64,000 bases of DNA from Limnephilus marmoratus (Eukaryota; Arthropoda; Insecta; Trichoptera; Limnephilidae), in assembly GCA_917880885.1 (NCBI GenBank), contig OU862927.1:38715571-38779570 (forward strand). The letters are read 5' to 3'. The number at the start of each line of letters is the position of its first letter. Positions within the stretch are counted from its first letter, which is position 1. This document shows, piece after piece, positions 41,647 through 52,147 of this stretch. Both the position numbers and the translations under genes were made by a program. A model generated the notes under the pieces. The model ran no database searches and was not told the DNA's origin. It saw nothing but the letters and a program-made list of their open reading frames with translations.

Positions 41647-42233
41647 AGCCCCGTATTCATGGTAAACATTAGTTTAGCAACATTTGATAAACATTGTTGA
41701 TGAGCGGAGAGAATGTTGCTGGAAACTTGGTTGAAATAAATACAGGTTGTCCACACACCAATCTGCGTTAAAATGTTGCCCGAGGAAGTAGTGTTGTTGT
41801 GTTCTCTGTATCTGATGAATAGGATTTCAATTAAAAAAAGAGAAAAAGATGGTGGATTCGAAACTATCTTCTGCAAAGAGAAAATTTGATGAGTGACCTC
41901 AGAATGACAGATGGATCACTTATTAACTTTACGAGAATGTCGAAAAGTGATTTCGAACATCTTCTGGAAATGATTGGTCCGTCAATAGCCAAAAGGGAAA
42001 CAAATATTCTATTAATTGCATTATTTTATCATTGCTCCACACTACTGCCATGTTTATAAACTGTTGCAAACACGTTCACACACGTCAACATTTGTTGCTA
42101 AACTGATGTTTACGCTCACCGGACGAGAGCTTGTCAACATGCCTTTATCAAGCCAGCAACATGTTGACAGCAACCCCGCAACACGTTGATTCAACTGTGT
42201 TGCTTAACTAATGTTTACCATGAATACGGGGCT
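41647..42233 (+). mobile_element. PIF/Harbinger element, internally deleted
   Basis: A TTA flanks both ends (41644-41646 and 42234-42236), the 3-base duplication of this superfamily. The terminal inverted repeats begin AGCCCCGTATTCATGG and stay matched for 35 bases with one mismatch. The centre encodes LRMTDGSLINFTRMSKSDFE followed by HLLEMIGPSIAKRETN (about 41895-41999), the N-terminal motif of Harbinger nucleases (HARBI1-like). The DDE catalytic part is deleted. Confidence 0.9.
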
Positions 42234-42266
42234 TTACTTTCATGGTGATAAACCTGTTCCAAAGGG

Positions 42267-42563
42267 TGTTAGAAGGTGTAGTGTATGTGTATATAGGATA
42301 ATATAGGTATATTCCCACACCGCGCCCGCTCGGAAAGGTTCGGGTTTCCGGAGATTGACGAGCGGGCACAGTAAATTGGAACAGCTGGCGTATTCGGCCG
42401 GGCTCAGATCTACTCAGGAAGCCTTAGTAAACAGTCGCTACCATTTTGACATACATACAATATTACTTGCGATCATTGTAATTCAATAAATAACACACAA
42501 ACGAACTTACGTTGTATTCATTACTATTGTGGGCTAGTGAGCCACAGTTTAAAGAACATAACA
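42267..42563 (+). mobile_element. Possible solo LTR
   Basis: The segment starts TGTTA and ends TAACA, with a TATATAGG box near the left (42291) and AATAAA at 42485. It is GC-rich in the middle. I could not find matching 4-6 base duplications outside the ends (AAGGG left, GAAAG right), so the boundaries or the nature may be wrong. Confidence 0.3.
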
Positions 42564-42816
42564 GAAAGAAAAAACACTATACTTTATATTCAAATCTAAA
42601 ATTTAACCACAAAATAATTAAAATGTATACCTTTCCGAAACCAAAGTCTCAGATCGCAATTTGAAAAAAATATGAAACTTTGGGAATTTTCATTAATTAT
42701 TTTAACGATAACGTTTATAATATTATACTGATAAGATGTGTGTTTACGTGAAATGTGATACCGGTGTTTTTTTTTCGTTATTACAAATTTTAGTTAAAAA
42801 AAACGTAAGCCGAGCT

Positions 42817-43020
42817 GATTTTAGATTTTCACGGCCAAAAGTATTTTTGTTATTTGTTTTTGGGGTGTTATGCCGTGTTGCGCTACCTCCTCCTTTAGCC
42901 AACGTTTCGGACAGCGTTACAGTGTCCATCATCACACACATCTGCCCTGTAACGCTGTCCGAAACGTTGGCTAAGGTAGCGCAACTCGACATAACACCCC
43001 AAAAACAAATAACAAAAAAA
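42817..43020 (+). mobile_element. PLE-like element P2, fold-back copy
   Basis: GTAAGCCGAGCT stands at 42805-42816 and exactly again at 43021-43032. The ~80-base arms (TTTGGGGTGTTATGCCGTGT left; CACCCCAAAAACAAATAAC right) are inverted copies of the element's 3' part. Remnants of the ribozyme motif face each other in the centre: the left one has TGATGA preceded by G instead of C, the right one has lost GATGATGGACA. Confidence 0.8.
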
Positions 43021-43099
43021 GTAAGCCGAGCTATTTTAAAAACTGTCGTAGGTTTTCAATGAAATACACATACTTTTTAAAAAATTGTGTATTTCAAAA

Positions 43100-43570
43100 A
43101 GTATGTGTATTTAAAATTATTAAATTTGAAAGGGTATTACATCGCCTTTCAAAACCAGTTTTTAGTTTTAAGATGCGATCAGTAATGTTCCATTTATTTG
43201 AATTTTATTGCAAAGCGGACATATTTTGACCTTCCGACAATATAGGCCCGAGAGGACTGTGGGTTCATATAAGATGTCATTTTAGTTACGCTTTTTGTTC
43301 ATAAACAAAGAACAAATTTTCGATTAAAAGCCAAAAACCGATTACAAAAATAGCCGGTTCCTTAGAAAAATTATATCGGGCAATGTCAGAAATTAGGTCG
43401 GGATTTTTTTTTTAATTTTTTTCATATTATTATTTATAGTTTGGAAAATTTCCACGTTGGAAAATCTATATTTTTCTGAAAAAAGTCGAAAAATGTTTGC
43501 TCGGAAAATTGGAAAATTTTCAGAAAAACGTTTATGTTCTTGATTCTATTATGTGATTTTTTTTATCTAT
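43100..43570. other. Unassigned stretch with GGAAAATTTT words
   Basis: The words GGAAAATTTCC, GGAAAATTGGAAAATTTTC recur here and again at 44075-44240, suggesting one older element split by the two insertions between. Confidence 0.35.
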
Positions 43571-43872
43571 ATCAGTGATTCCTGACATTATCTGGAGTAA
43601 AAGATGTAATTGAAATTTTAGTCTCCGATGACTTTTTGGATGACTTTTTTTTTCAATTTTTTTTTCTTCAAAATCAAACTAAAAAAATTTCTTCCGCATG
43701 TCATCACTAGTCACTCAGCCGAGTAATCGACCAACCCCTAAACCTGCCTCCAACTATTCAAAAACACATCAAAAATGTCACCGGAGACCAAAATTTCATT
43801 TACATTTTTTACTCCAAATAATGTCAGGAATCACTGATTAAAGTAAGTCAAGTACGTCCCTTAACACCCTGT
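43571..43872. mobile_element. M1 MITE, copy 2
   Basis: Left arm CAGTGATTCCTGACATTATC, right arm ATAATGTCAGGAATCACTGA and TACGTCCCTTAACACCCTGT. The first ~25 bases of the left tip are missing. The centre has CACTCAGCCGAGTAATCGAC. Confidence 0.75.
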
Positions 43873-43873
43873 A

Positions 43874-44073
43874 TATATGTAAAAAAAATCTCGTGTCACG
43901 GTGTTGATGGTCGCACTCCTCCGAAACGGCTCAACCGATTTTTATGATTTTCTTTTATATATATTTTGTAGGTATGAGAATACGTCGAAAAGTATATTTC
44001 ATACTTGTAGGTGATTAGGGTGTCCCTATAAATAATCTATATGGCAGAACAATGTTTTCCGGGTCAGCTAGTG
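43874..44073 (+). mobile_element. Dispersed CTAG-ended repeat, compact copy
   Basis: AAATCTCGTGTCACGGTGTT to CCGGGTCAGCTAGT; the uninterrupted form of the element split at 1580-3283. Confidence 0.6.
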
Positions 44074-44685
44074 AAGGAAAATATTTTCCGGTATTTTTCT
44101 AATTTTCCGGGTATATTGGAAATTGTGAAATGAATTGCTTGAAAAATGGGTCGGAAAATCGTATAAAAGTTTATGAAATTAAGAAATTCCATGCTTTTTT
44201 TTGTTTTCTTTCTGACATTTTCTCATCGGAAATGCTGTTCGGAAACTTCAACGGTTGTTTTTGAAAATAACAGAGGGTTCTACTTCCTTTTATAACAATT
44301 CTAACTGTACAGTCATTATGATAATAACACTATCAGATACAAATCTCTCATTAATAAGAGGAATCTGTTGTATTTCTGCTCGAATGTACCAATAACATCG
44401 CTAATAATTTTACCCAACCGTGGTAGTGAAATTGGAGAGGATTGTTGCAATGTCGACACTAATATTACTCACAATTTTCAACGCTTTCGCAAAAGATTAT
44501 ATGCATTTTGTATTGATTTCGATCTGTCTGCGTCTAAAGGCGATGAACAAAACAAGTTTTACGATCTCCATGGAAGAGTGGCAAACTCCTTGGCCCGGGA
44601 ATTAAAATGAATTTATTTCATTTAACCTGCATTCGCAATCCAAACTTTGGTTGTAATAGTTGAAGAGGCATGTTGACCATGTCTG
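44074..44685. other. Unassigned stretch
   Basis: No gene recognised; short frames at 44368-44610 have no family signal. Confidence 0.35.
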
Positions 44686-44689
44686 AATA

Positions 44690-44790
44690 GCATATTTCTT
44701 TCTCATCTGAAATATGAATTTCGGCCGGTTACGAATAGGCAAATAACGGGTTCAAATTCCGGCGGGCAGAATTAGATTTTATTTCATTTA
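44690..44790 (+). mobile_element. Degraded T1 tRNA SINE (plus)
   Basis: B-box-like CGGGTTCAAATTCCGGCGGG at 44746-44766 is followed by AGATTTTATTTCATTTATT. The A-box half is barely recognisable. Confidence 0.45.
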
Positions 44791-44879
44791 TTTGTGTTTT
44801 CACAATTTTTACACATTCAAACTTGGGTCGATTCACAACATACATTCCTTCAACTAGAACGACTTCTAGATAAAGAAAT

Positions 44880-45370
44880 ATGAAATATTTCAAAACATTA
44901 AAAAAAATCGATATCGAAAAACTTAATATATCGTATCGAAATATCGAAAAACTTGCCCCAATTAAAATACCCACAAAATTTGGTAAAATCTATTACTGGC
45001 AACACTGACTGTTGACCACTATAACTCGAAGCCGAAACTGGCTAAAAGGAAGCAAACTATCAAAGTTACTATTTTTAAGTTCAACAGCTGGTACAAAATA
45101 CTAGAATATATTTTTTTAAATAAATCTATAAAACAAAACACATTTTATACATCTATCCAAATTTTGTGATTATTCACATAGGTAAATATAAAAAATATAT
45201 ATACATACATAATCGATAAACTTTTGATATAACTAAAACTACATTGGTTTTCTATAAGCTTTTAAAAAATAAGGAATATCTAAGGTCTGGCAGATCTAAT
45301 AAGGTCTGGTAGGCCGATATATCGACTTAATTCGATATATTATATAGTTATCGATATTTTTAAAAACCTT
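44880..45370. repeat. TATCGATA-rich segments
   Basis: Repeated TCGATATCGAAAAACTT and CGATATATCGACTTAATTCG words occur at 44908-44950 and 45316-45358, the latter ending TTGCATCCCTACC. They could be the two ends of an old element with palindromic tips. Confidence 0.4.
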
Positions 45371-45479
45371 GCATCCCTACCCAGAAGTTTCCTAAATTTT
45401 TCGAATCCTGAGTTTTCAGTTGACTTCACTTGACCCAAATTTATTCTTATTTATTCTTCTACAACGTAATTGGACGGTT

Positions 45480-45690
45480 GATTTTATATTTTTAAACCTC
45501 TGTCTATGTCTGTGTTTCTGTGTGTATGTTTGTCTGTGGCATCGTACCTCCTAAACGAATGGACCAATTGTGCCGTTTTTTTGTTTGAAAGCTGACGTGA
45601 TCGAGATGGTTATCAGCTACAATTCATGAAAATCTGTTCAGGTGTTTCAAGGCCATTAGCTCTTTTTTGTGTCGGGGGTTACTTAAAATT
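45480..45690 (+). mobile_element. Dispersed repeat, second copy of the 15905 family
   Basis: CTGTGGCATCGTACCTCCTA, AAACGAATGGACCAATTG, GAAAGCTGACGTGATCGAG and TTTTTTGTGTCGGGGGTTAC in the same order. Confidence 0.65.
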
Positions 45691-46194
45691 TTTGTTAACC
45701 CCTGTCTCTGTCTAGAGGCAAATTATAGAACGTTAAAAAATATCACAGTCCAACCTTGGATACAAATAACTAATTAATTGACAGCAAATCAGAAATGTTC
45801 ACATTATAAACAATGTTATAAACACTCAACTTCAGGTGTTGTTATCGTAAAACTGTTAGAAATACGTGATAATATAATTACAATCCGGCAGCTGTTTCTG
45901 CACAGGACCACAATTATCATTTGCAGCTGTGACTAACATACTGAATATACAATCCCCAGAAGTGTGTATGTAGTTTATATATTATATACTATCTGAAGTC
46001 CCCGGCGATGCCCGGGCTTTACGCAGAGTTTTCTAAATCCAATGTAGACGGTGACCTTCCTCTTGTTTTAAATATGTGCAAAATTTAATCAACCTCGGCA
46101 TAAAACTGTAGATTTGCATACAAATCAAATTCACGCAGCCCGCTTACTAGCCCGCTCGACAGACATTCCCCTTTATCCTATTTCCTATTTAATA

Positions 46195-46675
46195 TTATAA
46201 AGCCGAAAGTTTGTGTGGATGTATGTTTGTTACTCTTTCATGCAAAAAATACTGAATGGACTTTAAAAATTCTTTCACTATAGAAAGCTACATTATTTGC
46301 GAGTAATATAGGCTGTATGCATTGGTAAGTTCTGGCGTTATGAAATTATTTATTATATCTACATTTATTGTCCAGACGAAAAGCAAAGAGTTGCTTGGAA
46401 ACAATCAATAATAATTTGACGTGCGCTGTCATTCTATTATTTGTTTAGGTTACTATGGAGATCCCTTTCATAGTTAAAATTATACTAATCTATACTAATA
46501 TGTTTGATTGTTATGCTTTAATAGGTGGCACGCGAGCTGTTTGAAAAATGAATGTAACCGGTATGGTGGGGGAGGGGGAATGGGGGAGTGGAGTGGGGAT
46601 AGGGAAGGTGGAGGAGGCGGAGTGGGAACCCTCAATAATATTATGCGAGCAAGTCGGGGGAAAAAGCTAGTATAT
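46195..46675 (+). mobile_element. Dispersed repeat N1, copy
   Basis: GGTGGCACGCGAGCTGTTTG at 46525, a GGGGGAGGGGGAATGGGGGA tract and CGGGGGAAAAAGCTAGT at its end. The poly-proline frames on the minus strand are artefacts of this tract. Confidence 0.6.
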
Positions 46676-46920
46676 ATATTAAATATTTCAACCAATTTAC
46701 ACAAAACCTTGACAAATTACATACCTAAACCTTCCTCATGCATCACTCAATCTAATGGTGAAAACCGCATGTCCGTTTGCGTGCAAATCCGTTTAGTAGT
46801 TTTTGAGTTTATCGCGAACAGACAGATGGATAGACGCGGCGGAGGACTGTAGAAGAGGGTCTCTGTCGTCGTTCATGTCTAATGCAAAAACGGTTACGGA
46901 TATAGCCGATGGTATATAGG
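46676..46920 (+). mobile_element. G1 repeat, 3' part
   Basis: AATTTACACAAAACCTTGAC, ACATACCTAAACCTTCCTCA and TTATCGCGAACAGACAGATG. This uninterrupted stretch supplies the pre-insertion state of the site at 12608-13218. Confidence 0.65.
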
Positions 46921-46923
46921 ATA

Positions 46924-47256
46924 CTAGCTGACCCGGCCATTCGTTGTTAAGGCTAACGAAACACAACGCCATCTACTAACAATGCCATTACCCATCCTAT
47001 TACTAACGCCATCTGTTAATTTGCATACAAATCAAATCTATCCAGCCCGCTTCCTTTATATGTATGTTATATGTATATTTCAACCAATTTACACAAAACC
47101 TTCACAAATTATGTACCTTAACCTTCCTCATAAGTCACTATATCTATTGGTGAAAACCGTATGAAAATCCATTCAGTAATTTTTGAGTTTATCGCGAACA
47201 GACAGACGGACAGACGCGGTGGTCGACTTTAATTTATAATATGTAGAGATTACGGG
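46924..47256 (+). mobile_element. G1 repeat, nearly complete
   Basis: It opens CTAGCTGACCCGGCCATTCG and closes TTTAATTTATAATATGTAGA. The family's TTATCGCGAACAGACAGACG is present. Confidence 0.7.
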
Positions 47257-47277
47257 TTTGACGCGTCCCATCTTTTA

Positions 47278-47997
47278 TTGGTTGTCAAGTCTTCTCAAGT
47301 CTTATCAAGCATTTTATGGTCCCTCTCAAAAAAAGGCGGGGCCACTCCGATTTCATATTTTTCAAGGACTAGTGGATATTATACATTTGAAACTGTCAAC
47401 GAGTTTGTATATCTCGGTACTATGGTGACAAATGACAACAATGTATCCAGCGAAATCAAAAGAAGAATAGTAGCTGCAAATCGATACTACTTTGGGCTAC
47501 AGAAGCATATGAAATCTCGCCACCTTACCAGAAAAACTAAAGTCCTGCTTTACAAGACCCTTATACGACCTGTTCTTATGTATGGTTCGGAATGCTGGAC
47601 AATCAGTAAGGGTGATGAAGGAGCCCTAGAAAGTTTTGAAAGGAAGGTGCTGCGAAGGATTTACGGCCCAGTCTGTGATAATGGAGAATGGCGTATCAGA
47701 TACAACCAGGAGCTATACGATCTTTACGAGGACCCTAATATCTCCAAGGAAATCAAAACTGGAAGACTCAGGTGGGCTGGACATATCCAGAGAATGAGCG
47801 AAGGAGATATTCCAAAGCGAATTATGGATGGTGCACCTGGGGGTCGGAGAAGAGTTGGAAGACCAAAGCTTCGATGGCTGGATGGAGTGGTGAAGGATGC
47901 AAGCACCATCGGCATCCGAAACTGGCGCAACGCAGCACAACACCGACAGTCATGGAGGCAGGCTCTGCTGGAGGCCAAGACCCGACCTGGGTTGTAG
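47278..47997 (+). CDS. RT C-terminal domain of an RTE-like LINE
   Basis: The 239-residue frame is fused at its start to about 33 codons of unrelated flank; the retroelement part begins around residue 34 (YTFETVNEFVYLGTMVTNDN). It then carries KRRIVAANRYYFGLQKHMKS, RPVLMYGSECWTISKGDEGA, LESFERKVLRRIYGPVCDNG, GRLRWAGHIQRMSEGDIPKR and RRRVGRPKLRWLDGVVKDAS, ending RQALLEAKTRPGL. In insects this C-terminal region (often mis-annotated as craniofacial development protein 2-like) follows the catalytic RT domain and is thought to contact nucleic acid. The catalytic FADD box lies upstream and is absent, so it is non-functional. The reading frame is otherwise open, indicating a fairly recent insertion. 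Confidence 0.88.
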   Translation: MVVKSSQVLSSILWSLSKKGGATPISYFSRTSGYYTFETVNEFVYLGTMVTNDNNVSSEIKRRIVAANRYYFGLQKHMKSRHLTRKTKVLLYKTLIRPVLMYGSECWTISKGDEGALESFERKVLRRIYGPVCDNGEWRIRYNQELYDLYEDPNISKEIKTGRLRWAGHIQRMSEGDIPKRIMDGAPGGRRRVGRPKLRWLDGVVKDASTIGIRNWRNAAQHRQSWRQALLEAKTRPGL

Positions 47998-48020
47998 AGC
48001 CACAGATGATGATGATGATG
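47378..48020 (+). mobile_element. RTE-like LINE, 5'-truncated, with target duplication
   Basis: AGTGGAT lies at 47371-47377 and again at 48021-48027, directly after the (GAT)n tail. A 7-base duplication, a trinucleotide tail and loss of the 5' part are all normal for RTE-clade insertion. Confidence 0.85.
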
Positions 48021-48029
48021 AGTGGATCG

Positions 48030-49200
48030 CTTTAATCCGAACACTCGGAAACGCCCCCAATACACTTCCATCTGTTAAATTTATCTTGCCAGCAGTGGAC
48101 TGGCACCTGCTATCTATGTATTGGCGTTACATTTTGATTGTTCTATTTCACCTACATTCATACATACTTTCGCCATGGTGCCACAGCGCATGCGTTGTGA
48201 AATAAAACCATTCTTATTTTTTTTATTTCGTGACTCCGGTCAAGGGCAGGTGCCACAGAAACTTGATTTTATCTCACTAGTCACAATATCAAGTTGAATA
48301 AGAAATTAATTTATTTATTTTGTAATCGTTTATACTGGGTAGGTACCTATTATAGATCAGCTTACTTCTGAATGGAGCTATAAAATCGATTCCGACTAAA
48401 AATACAATGATTGAACACTTTCAAATAATTAAAATAAAATGGTTATGTGGTTATGCGTCGTATTCAGGTGTGTTCTCTCCAGATAGTCTGCAGTCAGGGT
48501 GTAAGTTGAGCTGCCTTGTAGTCTTCCTTCTGTTCCACACCAAGGAACCGTACAGTGACATGAGAGAGTTAAAGGTTTGAGGTAATCCTTTGTTAGTTAA
48601 AACACTTGTGTTTGTACAGGATATTTGATTCTTTATTATTCTGGTGAATAATTTACAGAGAAAGATTCTGGACTGAACACTTGACTGGCGACAATAATCA
48701 GTGTAAGTCTAACAGAAGCGAAAGACGAATTGAGTTTAAGAGAAATCAAGTAGAATCAGGAGAAAGAATGACAAGCGAAATCAAAACACTCCATTTTATA
48801 AACATTGAAAGGTAAGGATGATGCGACCACAGACAAAATAGAGCATAGACATAGAAATGAAGGTGATGTTTGAATAAAAGGTGGCATAGACAGGAAAGTT
48901 TAAAGTAAGAGGCTCTACACATCGAGATTAGATAAATGAGAATTAAAAGTGTTCAGTGCTAAATGAAGTTAAATATAAAATAGGATATTACAACACACAA
49001 CATCCAACAACTATTATCGTGAAAAACAGATATTTCTAAAGGCGTTATTATCGTCGGACGGTTTCCATCACATGTTTATATTTTTCTCGTACAGTAAATC
49101 AAAACCAAAATCTTTATTAGGTAAATTACCCATCTACTTTAAATATAATTTGTTCAAAAAAATGTCACTATCTTAATAAAAATTTTTCAAACATTCTGCT
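48030..49200. other. Unassigned stretch
   Basis: No coding family or repeat recognised. Confidence 0.35.
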
Positions 49201-49204
49201 GCCA

Positions 49205-49335
49205 GATATTTTTTACTCCACCCAGGGGGTCATGAGGAAGATAATTTCCCTCAGGGTCCATGTCGTCTGTGGGGATGCTAAGTGGAGGGTATTTTTGTGG
49301 AAATGAGCTGATGATGCGGTGCTGATTTCTCACTT
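49205..49335 (-). mobile_element. LINE-A/S1 tail fragment (minus)
   Basis: TTTTACTCCACCCAGGGGGT, the hairpin GAGGAAGATAATTTCCCTC and GGGGATGCTAAGTGGAGGG. Too short to decide between LINE-A and S1. Confidence 0.6.
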
Positions 49336-49399
49336 CTGAAGATCTCCAGTCTCTCATATCTAGGATGAACGAAGTATGTATGAAGAATGAGTTCATGAT

Positions 49400-50085
49400 G
49401 AATGTAAGTCTAAAGTCATGGTGTTTGAAAGAGAGAGTACGAAAACAGTATGCAATATAGTTGTGAATGTTGAATACTTGGAGCAAGTGGAGATATTGAA
49501 AGACAGAGATATTGAAAGAAGGGTGAATGCCGGTAACTCCATTAATGGTGGACTGAATGTCGTTGGCGCTAATAAAAAACTATCAAAAGAAGCGAAGCTA
49601 GCAGTCCACAACGGAATCCTGGTGTATGGCAGTGAGGCATGGAACTGGCAGAGGAAGGATGAAAGTAAACTGAATGCTGTTGAAATGAGATCCCTTAGAC
49701 TATGTGTGGTAAAGTAATGTATGATCGTGTGAGAAACGTGGATATCCGCAAAGAATGTAAGGCTGATGTAAGCATAATGAGTAAGATTAAGAAAGGGACC
49801 CTCAGATGGTTTGGGCATGTAGAGCGAATGGATGAAGAAAGTAGTGTAAGAATAATATACGCCGTGAATGTGAATGGTAGAAGAGGACGGGGACGCCCGA
49901 GGAAGACATGGCACGATCAAGTGAGTCAGATACTTGAGTTGGGCCATGTCAAAAATCAGAATAATAGAGGAGAATGTATGACACGATGTATGAATGTGAG
50001 TGAGGCAAAGTGTGTGTGCCAAGACCGAGTTGTTTGGCGGTCCGTCCTCTCGTGATGGTTAGTTAGTTAGTTAGTTAATTAGTAA
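49400..50085 (+). mobile_element. Second RTE-like LINE fragment, frameshifted
   Basis: Two overlapping frames give DIERRVNAGNSINGGLNVVG, KLSKEAKLAVHNGILVYGSE, AWNWQRKDESKLNAVEMRSL, then after a shift near 49700 TLRWFGHVERMDEESSVRII, NGRRGRGRPRKTWHDQVSQI and VSEAKCVCQDRVVWRS. It is the same zone as 47378-48020 but from a different subfamily. A (GTTA)n tail at 50058-50083 ends it. Confidence 0.85.
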
Positions 50086-50099
50086 ACCTGGGTCTTGAA

Positions 50100-50612
50100 G
50101 AGTTTCAACTCAATTCAATTTATTTTATTCTTTCGAAAACTTTACAACATTTTACATTTGTGTGTTTTTAAAATACATTTGTAACAGTATTACATTGAAC
50201 ATAAATGGTAGGCATACAAACCATACAAGCATTAAAAGAGCTTGCCTTTTAAAGGCAGCTTCACTAACGCTAAATATGTCGATATCCGAATTAATTCTGT
50301 TCAACACCAAGATTCTCCCGACCGGCATCGGCATGACCATTGGGAAGTTATTCCTGCAGGCCGGAAGATAGAACAGCCTATGCTGTCGATGGCGAAGATA
50401 ACCATCGGAAACATAAAAATGAATGCTCTCCATGATAGCTGAGTTTTCAAACCATCCGCAAATCAATCTGAAGAAATGCGTAACAAGGTGTACGTGTACA
50501 TCCCTTCTGACTCGTAGATGATTCATTCCGAACATACCCAAAAGAAAGTCGGTAGTTTAGAGCCACGGGTAATAGCTAAGAGTAACATAAGAGTTGTAGA
50601 AATGGCCCGTTA
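50100..50612 (-). other. Unassigned, possibly LINE-related
   Basis: A minus-strand frame of 129 codons (MGMFGMNHLRVRRDVHVHLV...) is open but I recognise no motif. Its location just 5' on the minus strand of other LINE pieces suggests a retroelement origin. Confidence 0.3.
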
Positions 50613-50775
50613 TCATGTGACATATGTCAACTTCTGCGTTTGATTCTTTATTCCCGACTGTACACTGGTGCCGCAGGAATCAATGACGCTGGCCATTCGG
50701 AGCATTTTCCATTGAAATGCCGATAGAACTAAGGACAGAATTCCCACTCGACGCCTGTGCAAGTCATAAGCCATT
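50613..50775 (-). mobile_element. LINE-A related fragment (minus)
   Basis: Frames give DLHRRRVGILSLVLSAFQWK and a shifted SVIDSCGTSVQSGIKNQ, which track LINE-A RRRVGMLSLFYRYYNGRCSE and SLIPSAPVHNRE at 19794-20167. Confidence 0.6.
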
Positions 50776-50778
50776 TTT

Positions 50779-50962
50779 TGAAATAAAACTTCTTTACGCA
50801 CGCTTGACTTGGGGAGTAAGCTGGTGAATGCGTGACGAGAGCGTTATGAAAAGTGTGATCGGGCGAGGCGAACGGTCGGGCGAGCGAACGGAAATTGAGA
50901 GGGAGATATAAGTTAGTGAAGTTTTACTTCAATCGTATGGTCTAAAAGCACACTCGTTTTTT
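50779..50962 (+). repeat. Dispersed repeat R1, copy 2
   Basis: CGCTTGACTTGGGGAGTAAG, then GAGCGTTATGAAAAGTGTGA, GGTCGGGCGAGCGAACGG and GAGAGGGAGATATAAGTTAG. It keeps a segment (GTGATCGGGCGAGGCGAACG) that is deleted in copy 1 but lacks copy 1's AGGAAAAGAGAGAGTTACG part. Confidence 0.7.
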
Positions 50963-51231
50963 TATGTCAATACCTTACAGGTTCCACTGCTCCCGTCTGG
51001 AGACAGTGAAACTATGGCATCCCCAATTAGGATATGTTGTGAGGCTGAAGGTAAGTTGGGAGGGGAAGGAGAGAAGGAAGAGGAAAGTGGTGAAGTACCT
51101 AATCAAATCTGGTCACCAAACACAGCTAAAGCCATTTAAAGCAACGTATCAATTCTGATACTGAGAGTATCTTCCACTCTGGAACCTACATTCTGATACT
51201 GAGAGTATCTTCCACTCTGGTATACCTACAT

Positions 51232-51598
51232 GGTGTTAAGGGACGTACTTGACTTACTTTAACCAGTGATTCCTGACATTATTTGGAGTGAAAAATGTTA
51301 ATGAAATTTTGGTCTCCGGTGACATTTTTCATGTTTTTATTTTATTTTTAACAAAAACATAAAAAATGGTAGGTGTTGGACAGTTGGAGGCGGGGTGGGG
51401 GTTGGTCGGTTACTCGGCTGAGTGACCAGTGACGACATGCGGAAAAAAAAATTTGTTTGATTTTGAAGAAAAAAAAATGAAAAAAAGTCATCAAAAAAAG
51501 TCACCGGAGACCAACATTTCATTTACATTTTTTGCTCCAAATAATGTCAGGAATCACTGATTAAAGTAAGTCGAGTACGTCCCTTAACAGCCTGTATA
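51232..51598. mobile_element. M1 MITE, copy 3, both arms
   Basis: Left arm TGTTAAGGGACGTACTTGAC onward, right arm ending AGTCGAGTACGTCCCTTAACA. The arms are inverted over about 95 bases. The centre holds GGTTACTCGGCTGAGTGACC. This copy defines the family. Confidence 0.85.
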
Positions 51599-51639
51599 TT
51601 ATTTTTAAGTGAATTAATTTAAACAACACAAATCAATCA

Positions 51640-51725
51640 AATAAAATTTATCTGCGCAAATCGCGATTAGGACCCGGATCGCTAGTCGAGAGCGTTGCCC
51701 CTCGACCATGGATGCCATCACATTT
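51640..51725 (-). mobile_element. T1 tRNA SINE (minus), degraded
   Basis: On the minus strand CCATGGTCGAGGGGCAACGC, CTCTCGACTAGCGATCCGG and the mutated B-box GTCCTAATCGCGATTTGCG. Tail AAATTTTATTTGATTG. Confidence 0.6.
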
Positions 51726-51729
51726 GTTA

Positions 51730-52145
51730 AGATAGAATCTATCAAACTATTTGTATTTTATATACAGATAATAATCACCATAGATCACATAGCCCCACGC
51801 AGGAAAACTAATTTTGTATTAATATTATAATTTTACATTTGCCAAAATTAATGGACCAACAATAGAACACAGTTCATTGAAACGTTCTAATCTCCTTACA
51901 TCATAATTCCCACAACTTTTTTCATCGCTCTTTGAATTCTTAAAAGCGTAACTAATCATATTTGTTCTTCTGGTATAGACTCCTTTTGAAGTTTAGCCGA
52001 GTCATCCGTCTGTCATTATGAAGCAATATTTAAAATAAAATCGATTTTTGTTTTATACGTCGTTACCCACATGATATACATATATATATATACCTATATA
52101 TAGACTAATAGGGGTCGATAAACTTTGAAATTTATGTCGATACCT
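51730..52145. other. Unassigned AT-rich stretch
   Basis: Contains a TATATATATA microsatellite at about 52080-52098; no gene. Confidence 0.35.
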
Positions 52146-52147
52146 AT

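Noticed and set aside
42267..42563. Confident solo LTR
   Set aside because: TG...CA ends, TATA and AATAAA fit, but the flanking target duplication is absent; kept only as a low-confidence feature.
50152..50541. 129-codon minus-strand frame as a host gene
   Set aside because: No splice context or motif, and it is bordered by LINE fragments.
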